Part shown: positions 59,932-64,000 of the stretch, in pieces | How positions within the stretch are numbered: position 1 is the first letter of the stretch | Layout of the letters: each line of letters begins with the position of its first letter | Assembly: GCA_045543555.1 (NCBI GenBank) | Contig: JAZQMQ010000023.1 | Location: forward strand, 23,251-87,250 | Source: Colimorpha_A sp045543555 | Lineage (GTDB): Bacteria; Bacillota; Clostridia; Oscillospirales; CAG-272 | Reading direction: 5' to 3' | DNA: 64,000 nt | The notes under the pieces: model-generated | The model's database searches: none | Told to the model about the DNA's origin: nothing | The model's input: the letters and a program-made list of their open reading frames with translations, nothing else | Program-made: the position numbers and the translations under genes

Positions 59932-62091
59932 CTAAATTGTAACGAGATTATGCTTAATATTTTCCTTTTTCATAATTGAAGCTTCACGTCTGTTTGATGA
60001 AAGAATCACGATCTGCGTATTTTCCTTTTCGATCAGACGAAGCATATTCGTCAGCCTTTCGTCGTCCAACCGCGAAAAGCTTTCATCAAAAATAACGGGA
60101 GGCATGTTTTTACCGTTTGCTATAAGCTCACTTAGTGCAAGACGCAGGCTGACGTATGCAATATCGGAGGTACCTGCGCTCATATAATCGTCGCTCCTTG
60201 TTACCCTTCCGCCTTCCGTCATTGGTCGGAAGGAGACCGAAAATTCTCCGTTTACGCCGATCTCGTCGTATTTACCTTCGGTCAGCGAGCTCATTCTATC
60301 CGATGCACCGGCAGAAAGACGCGGGGACACCGACGCTCTCATTTTTTCAGCCGCACTTTCGATCTTCTCATACGCAAGAGAATATGCGGCATATCTGTTT
60401 CTGAGCTCCGTTATTTCATTTTTTAATGTTGTAATCCTTTCGAGCACCTCTGAAGGAACCTCCGCAGTTGCGGTAAGAGATGCGAGCTTTATTTCAAACT
60501 CCTTCATATCGCGGTTTTTGAGCTTGATCATATTCTCGATCATACTCAAGGTACGCTCGCTACCCTTAAGGTCGAAATCAGGAGATATTGAAATATCGTG
60601 TCCGTCATCATCGGGCTCGGCTTCGATATTTTCTTCGGCATCGGTCTTCATCTGAACATAGGCAATGCGCGCGATCTCCTGCTCGGTTTCAAGAGTCTGG
60701 CGCTCATTTATAACCGATATCATCTCCTCGATCGCCGCCTTGGAGTACTTCACGTTCCACCTTGCGCACAGATCGTTCAGGGTCTGCGAGTACTTGTCCT
60801 TTTCCTCCTTGCGGTCCGTCAGCTCCTCGCGAAGAACGTCAAGACGCGCGGAAAATCCGTCATCCTGTATCGTTGCGCGGGTATCGAGTTCGCGGATAGC
60901 CGAAGAATGCCTGTTGATCAGCACAAATGAACCGATCATACATCCGAAAAGCACCGCAGACAAGGCTCCCACACCTGCCGCGGGCAGGGCCTTTGAAATA
61001 ACGAACAAAAACGCGCATACAGCGGAGCTTGCTAAGAATCCTATGCAAGCGATCACGGCAGCCGCAATCGCCACACTTCTTTTTGCCGTCACCAATGCTT
61101 TTTGCTCCCTTATAAGCTTTTCCGCCTTTTCTCTTTCCTCACGATCCTTTTCAAGCTCGCGGTTGAGATTATCGAGCCTTTTTTCAACCCCGGAAATCCG
61201 CTCATCGCAATGCACGACCTCCGATGCGCACTCCTTCAGGCTTTCAAGATACGATTGATCGGGGAAAAATCCGTTTCTAACATACTTATTCTTATGCTCG
61301 GTCAGAGCCTCCGTTGCCTTTTCGTAAGCATCCTTAAGAGAATTCAGCCTTGCCTTTCTTTCTCTGCTCTTACTTAAATAGTAATCCGCGACTTGAGTGG
61401 AAAGCTCATCCCTTTTGCTCTCCTCATATTCAAGCTTCCCCGAATAATCTCTGATCCTGTTTTCAAGGGCAATGATGTTCTCACCGTCCTCTTTTGCCTT
61501 CTCATAAACGCCCTCAAGCGAATTCAGATCGCCCTCAAGCTCAAATATTCTTCCGCCCTTCTTGTTTTTATGAAGAAGCGCGACCTTATTTTCATCAAGC
61601 TTTTTCAAGGATTTCTTTACGTTGACGCCCTCGTCAGCCGCAAAAAGCAAATTATCAAGCAGTTCCGATGTGGTTTTGCCGTTTATTCTGTTTCCGCCCG
61701 TCTGACCTACGAACGCAGTGCTCACAAACAGACCTGCAGGCACGCCAAAAAAGACCTCACCGGGAACCTTGCCCTCAAAGCATTGGCTTCCCGTATCAAG
61801 ATCGTAGATATTGCAGTTATCCTTTGTTCCCGCCGTTCTTCTTTCGACACGGTATCTTTTGCCGTTATCCGAGAGAATAATACTTCCCGCGCTCACCTCC
61901 GAGCTGAAGGACTGATATCTTTCGCGGTCGGATTTCGAGGCAAAGCCGTAAAGGACGTAGCGTATAAATTCCGCAACTGTACTTTTTCCCGCTTCGTTAT
62001 CTCCCAAAACAACGTTTATTCCGTCGGAAAGGTCGAGAGTGAAGCCCGAAAGGGAGCCGAAGGACGTGATCTGTATGGATTCAACGTACAT
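59932..62091 (-). CDS. YhaN/SMC-like AAA ATPase
   Basis: 719 residues. N-terminal Walker A GDNEAGKSTVAEFIRY (about 32-47) and TAFVGQTGG, a long coiled-coil region (about 150-580) with two membrane-like hydrophobic segments (about 335-390) in the middle, and a C-terminal ABC signature and Walker B (SAGTSDIAYVSLRLALSELI, PPVIFDESFSRLDDERL). Resembles YhaN, which normally works with a metallophosphoesterase (YhaO/SbcD-like). No such gene is adjacent here. Confidence 0.8.
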   Translation of the reverse strand: MYVESIQITSFGSLSGFTLDLSDGINVVLGDNEAGKSTVAEFIRYVLYGFASKSDRERYQSFSSEVSAGSIILSDNGKRYRVERRTAGTKDNCNIYDLDTGSQCFEGKVPGEVFFGVPAGLFVSTAFVGQTGGNRINGKTTSELLDNLLFAADEGVNVKKSLKKLDENKVALLHKNKKGGRIFELEGDLNSLEGVYEKAKEDGENIIALENRIRDYSGKLEYEESKRDELSTQVADYYLSKSRERKARLNSLKDAYEKATEALTEHKNKYVRNGFFPDQSYLESLKECASEVVHCDERISGVEKRLDNLNRELEKDREEREKAEKLIREQKALVTAKRSVAIAAAVIACIGFLASSAVCAFLFVISKALPAAGVGALSAVLFGCMIGSFVLINRHSSAIRELDTRATIQDDGFSARLDVLREELTDRKEEKDKYSQTLNDLCARWNVKYSKAAIEEMISVINERQTLETEQEIARIAYVQMKTDAEENIEAEPDDDGHDISISPDFDLKGSERTLSMIENMIKLKNRDMKEFEIKLASLTATAEVPSEVLERITTLKNEITELRNRYAAYSLAYEKIESAAEKMRASVSPRLSAGASDRMSSLTEGKYDEIGVNGEFSVSFRPMTEGGRVTRSDDYMSAGTSDIAYVSLRLALSELIANGKNMPPVIFDESFSRLDDERLTNMLRLIEKENTQIVILSSNRREASIMKKENIKHNLVTI

Positions 62092-62149
62092 TTTACTGTT
62101 TTCCTTGAAAAGTTATTTTAATAAGCAGATATTATCTCAAATATTATTA

Positions 62150-63436
62150 TCAGAGCACCTTGATCGCTCCGTCGGGACGCACCTTGAGTACAGAGCACGA
62201 GCCCTCACCGAAAACCGCCTCGATCTTTTCCTTATATCCGGATACGTCCTCGTTGGGAACGAACGCCTGAATGGTTCCGGCAAATCCGCCGCCGTGAACA
62301 CGGAACGCAGATGTGCGTACTGTGTCTTTAAGCGCATATTCGCTTACTGCAAGAGCGAGGGTAAGTCCCTGCTCCGACACGTTTTTTGTTGTGTATACGT
62401 TCTGAAGCCACATGAATGACGAGCGTCCCGACTCCTTGATTCCGTTAAAGAAGCCCTCTGCATCGTTGTTCTTAAGGCACCTAGCGATCACGGGAACTCT
62501 GTCGTTCTCGCCGATGAAATGGAATGCGCGGAGAATAGCTCTGTCGCCTACCTTTTCACGAAGCTCGGAAGCTCTTGACAACAGCTCGTCTCTTGTAATT
62601 CCTCTGAGTACCTCATAACCGAATTCCTTTGCAACACCCTTCATTTCGGAAGGAACTGCGGCGTAATCGTCGGTAAGGTCGGCATGGTTTCCGCCTGTAT
62701 TTGTAATGCAAAGGCTGTACCCCATTCCCGAAAGATCAAAATCGAGCTTTTCAATCTTAGCAGCCTTCGGATCGCCGAAATCGATATAGGAGAAGCCTCC
62801 GACAGCGCAAGCGGTCTGATCCATAAGTCCGCAGGGCTTACCAAAGAACACGTTTTCCGCATACTGTGCGATCTCCGCAATAACGGGAGCGGTTACCTTG
62901 CCATCATTTACAAAATGGTTGAGAATATTTCCGATCATAACCTCAAAAGCGGCGGACGAAGAAATACCCGAGCCCTTGAATACGTTCGATGTGGTGTATG
63001 CATCAAATCCGCAGACCTTGTATCCGCGCTTGGCAAAGCCGTGGCACATTCCCGAAAGAAGAGAGGAAGAAGAACCGAAAAGGCTCTCATCGGGACATGA
63101 GGGGTTACAGCATACGCAGTCCTCGGGGAAGCCCTTGCTCTTGACATTTACCTTGTCTGTACCATTCATTGACGCAACCGCGATAATATCAAGATCAATC
63201 GCCGCAGCAATAACGCATCCTCTCTGGTGGTCGGTATGGTTGCCTGAAATTTCGGATCTGCCGGGTACTGAGAAAAGATTTACTTCTCTATCATCACCGT
63301 AAATGTTCGCAAATTCCTGCACCGCCTCGGTATAACGTGCCTTTTGTGCATCAAGCTGACCTTCACCGTAAAGTGAGATGAGGGCATTGTCAAGCTTTCC
63401 CTCGTTTATGTACTTTATAAGTTCCTTTGTATTCAT
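62150..63436 (-). CDS. galK: Galactokinase
   Basis: 428 residues from the ATG at 63436 (GGAGGAAAC ahead); the frame stays open further upstream but without a family match. SVPGRSEISGNHTDHQRGCV is the galactose-binding signature (GRxEhxGxHTDhxxG), GSGISSSAAFEVMIG the ATP loop and RVHGGGFAGTIQAFV the C-terminal GHMP motif. It phosphorylates galactose for the Leloir pathway. No galT or galE is near. Confidence 0.92.
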   Translation of the reverse strand: MNTKELIKYINEGKLDNALISLYGEGQLDAQKARYTEAVQEFANIYGDDREVNLFSVPGRSEISGNHTDHQRGCVIAAAIDLDIIAVASMNGTDKVNVKSKGFPEDCVCCNPSCPDESLFGSSSSLLSGMCHGFAKRGYKVCGFDAYTTSNVFKGSGISSSAAFEVMIGNILNHFVNDGKVTAPVIAEIAQYAENVFFGKPCGLMDQTACAVGGFSYIDFGDPKAAKIEKLDFDLSGMGYSLCITNTGGNHADLTDDYAAVPSEMKGVAKEFGYEVLRGITRDELLSRASELREKVGDRAILRAFHFIGENDRVPVIARCLKNNDAEGFFNGIKESGRSSFMWLQNVYTTKNVSEQGLTLALAVSEYALKDTVRTSAFRVHGGGFAGTIQAFVPNEDVSGYKEKIEAVFGEGSCSVLKVRPDGAIKVL

Positions 63437-63482
63437 AGTTTCCTCCGAATGTGTTAAAAATAGTAATACTACACTAATTGTA

Positions 63483-63511
63483 ATTATATCAAATAATATA
63501 TAATATTTCAA
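63483..63511 (-). promoter_or_regulatory. Promoter of galK
   Basis: Minus strand: TTGAAA, 17-base spacer, TATAAT, about 45 bases ahead of the start codon, divergent from the ArsR/SdpR promoter. Confidence 0.7.
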
Positions 63512-63548
63512 GATATTTTGAAATAAAATACAAAATTCCAAAATCGTC

Positions 63549-63578
63549 TTGACAATTGATCAACAGCTATGATACAAT
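63549..63578 (+). promoter_or_regulatory. Promoter of the SdpR/SdpI-type pair
   Basis: Plus strand: TTGACA, 18-base spacer, TACAAT, 42 bases upstream of the GTG start. Confidence 0.75.
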
Positions 63579-63580
63579 AC

Positions 63581-63600
63581 ATTTAACAATTAGGTTAAAT
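63581..63600. promoter_or_regulatory. Putative operator (inverted repeat)
   Basis: ATTTAAC-6-GTTAAAT, a perfect 7-bp inverted repeat right after the -10 box, well placed for autorepression by the ArsR-type protein encoded next. Confidence 0.6.
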
Positions 63601-63619
63601 GTTAAATAAGGAGAACAAG

Positions 63620-63892
63620 GTGGGACTTCAAAACACATTAAAAGCACTATCCGACCCTATCAGACGTGAGATACTTAAGCTTCTGAAAAACGGACGCATG
63701 TCTGCAGGCGACATCGTTGCACATTTCGATGTAACGGGCGCATCGGTCTCAAGACACCTGTCGGTGCTTAAAGATTCAGATCTCATACGCTATCAAAGGG
63801 AAGGAAAATTCATCTATTACGAGCTGAACGCCTCGGTGCTTGAAGAAATTATGATTTTCATTGCAGATATAAAAGGGGGTAAATCCGAATGA
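63620..63892 (+). CDS. ArsR/SdpR-family autorepressor
   Basis: 90 residues from the GTG at 63620, chosen because AAGGAG lies six bases before it and it gives VGLQNTLKALSDPIRREILK, the usual N-terminus; an ATG at 63599 precedes that site. Winged helix with DIVAHFDVTGASVSRHLSVL as recognition part; no Cys metal site, which argues for the SdpR type. Its stop overlaps the next ATG by four bases. Confidence 0.85.
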   Translation: MGLQNTLKALSDPIRREILKLLKNGRMSAGDIVAHFDVTGASVSRHLSVLKDSDLIRYQREGKFIYYELNASVLEEIMIFIADIKGGKSE

Positions 63893-64000
63893 TACGCAAC
63901 AACAAGCTTAAAATGATCATATCATCAATATTAGTTCTTCTGCCTATGCTTTTCGGGCTTATATTCTGGAATAAGCTTCCCGTCAATATGACTACTCATT
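63889..64000 (+). CDS. SdpI/DUF1648-family membrane protein (partial)
   Basis: The frame opens at the ATG at 63889 and runs off the window. It starts with a basic segment, a hydrophobic helix (IISSILVLLPMLFGLIFW) and KLPVNMTTH, typical of the DUF1648/SdpI family, which includes the immunity protein against the SDP toxin. Pairing with an SdpR-like repressor supports this. Confidence 0.75.
   Translation, partial: MIRNNKLKMIISSILVLLPMLFGLIFWNKLPVNMTTH

Noticed and set aside
59338..62091. SLOG plus YhaN-like ATPase as a phage defence system
   Set aside because: No nuclease, toxin or other effector is adjacent, and the two genes have separate promoters. Not enough support.
1..64000. tRNA, rRNA, CRISPR arrays, intact insertion sequences
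   Set aside because: Looked for in intergenic regions by eye; none found. A tRNAscan, Infernal or ISfinder run would settle it.

Overview
The window looks like the chromosome of a strictly anaerobic Gram-positive Clostridia (Bacillota) species of moderate GC, probably from gut or rumen. Support: a T-box leader, a Zn-ribbon type uS14, a yicC-remA-gmk-rpoZ-priA-def-fmt-rsmB cluster, a complete S10-spc-alpha ribosomal protein operon, 2-oxoacid:ferredoxin oxidoreductase genes, and clostridial small families (DUF5685-like, DUF6514-like, TSCPD). Most genes lie on the minus strand. I saw no rRNA or tRNA gene, no CRISPR array and no intact insertion sequence.

Layout. 1-2350: end of a sugar ABC transporter operon and an RDD membrane protein. 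2402-6110: a nucleotidase/guanylate-kinase-like fusion, then a decayed zone (AraC-family remnant, serine recombinase remnant, frameshifted metallo-beta-lactamase-fold gene) and an amidohydrolase. 6110-20426: the most interesting block. A minus-strand operon encodes an HTH-cupin-acyl-CoA ligase fusion, a P-loop ATPase, a four-subunit branched-chain 2-oxoacid:ferredoxin oxidoreductase and leucine dehydrogenase. A paralogous HTH-cupin-ligase sits just upstream behind a T-box whose specifier reads as Ile (ATC). Divergent from it is an operon with a LeuA-like protein lacking its catalytic motifs, a TIM-barrel/acyl-CoA ligase fusion and a DUF1295-type membrane protein. 20425-27329: small accessory genes (YbaK, zinc-ribbon protein, EamA exporter, GNATs, P-loop kinase, radical SAM, Pcp, SDR, cyclase). 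27378-35601: the yicC-to-rsmB housekeeping operon. 35612-39660: membrane protein, Cys-rich DnaJ protein, DUF5685-like, DUF6514-like and a cation/proton antiporter. 39735-55917: rpsJ through rplQ including secY, adk, map, infA, rpmJ and rpoA. 56009-64000: ECF S component, TSCPD protein, recX-recA, lipoprotein, SLOG protein, YhaN-like ATPase, galK and an SdpR/SdpI-type pair.

Working together: ligases, oxidoreductase and leucine dehydrogenase make a route between branched-chain volatile fatty acids and branched-chain amino acids. A T-box activates on uncharged tRNA, so an Ile T-box here argues for the anabolic direction (2-methylbutyrate to 2-methylbutyryl-CoA, reductive carboxylation to the 2-oxoacid, then amination). 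That is inference from gene content and the leader; nothing here shows the flux direction.
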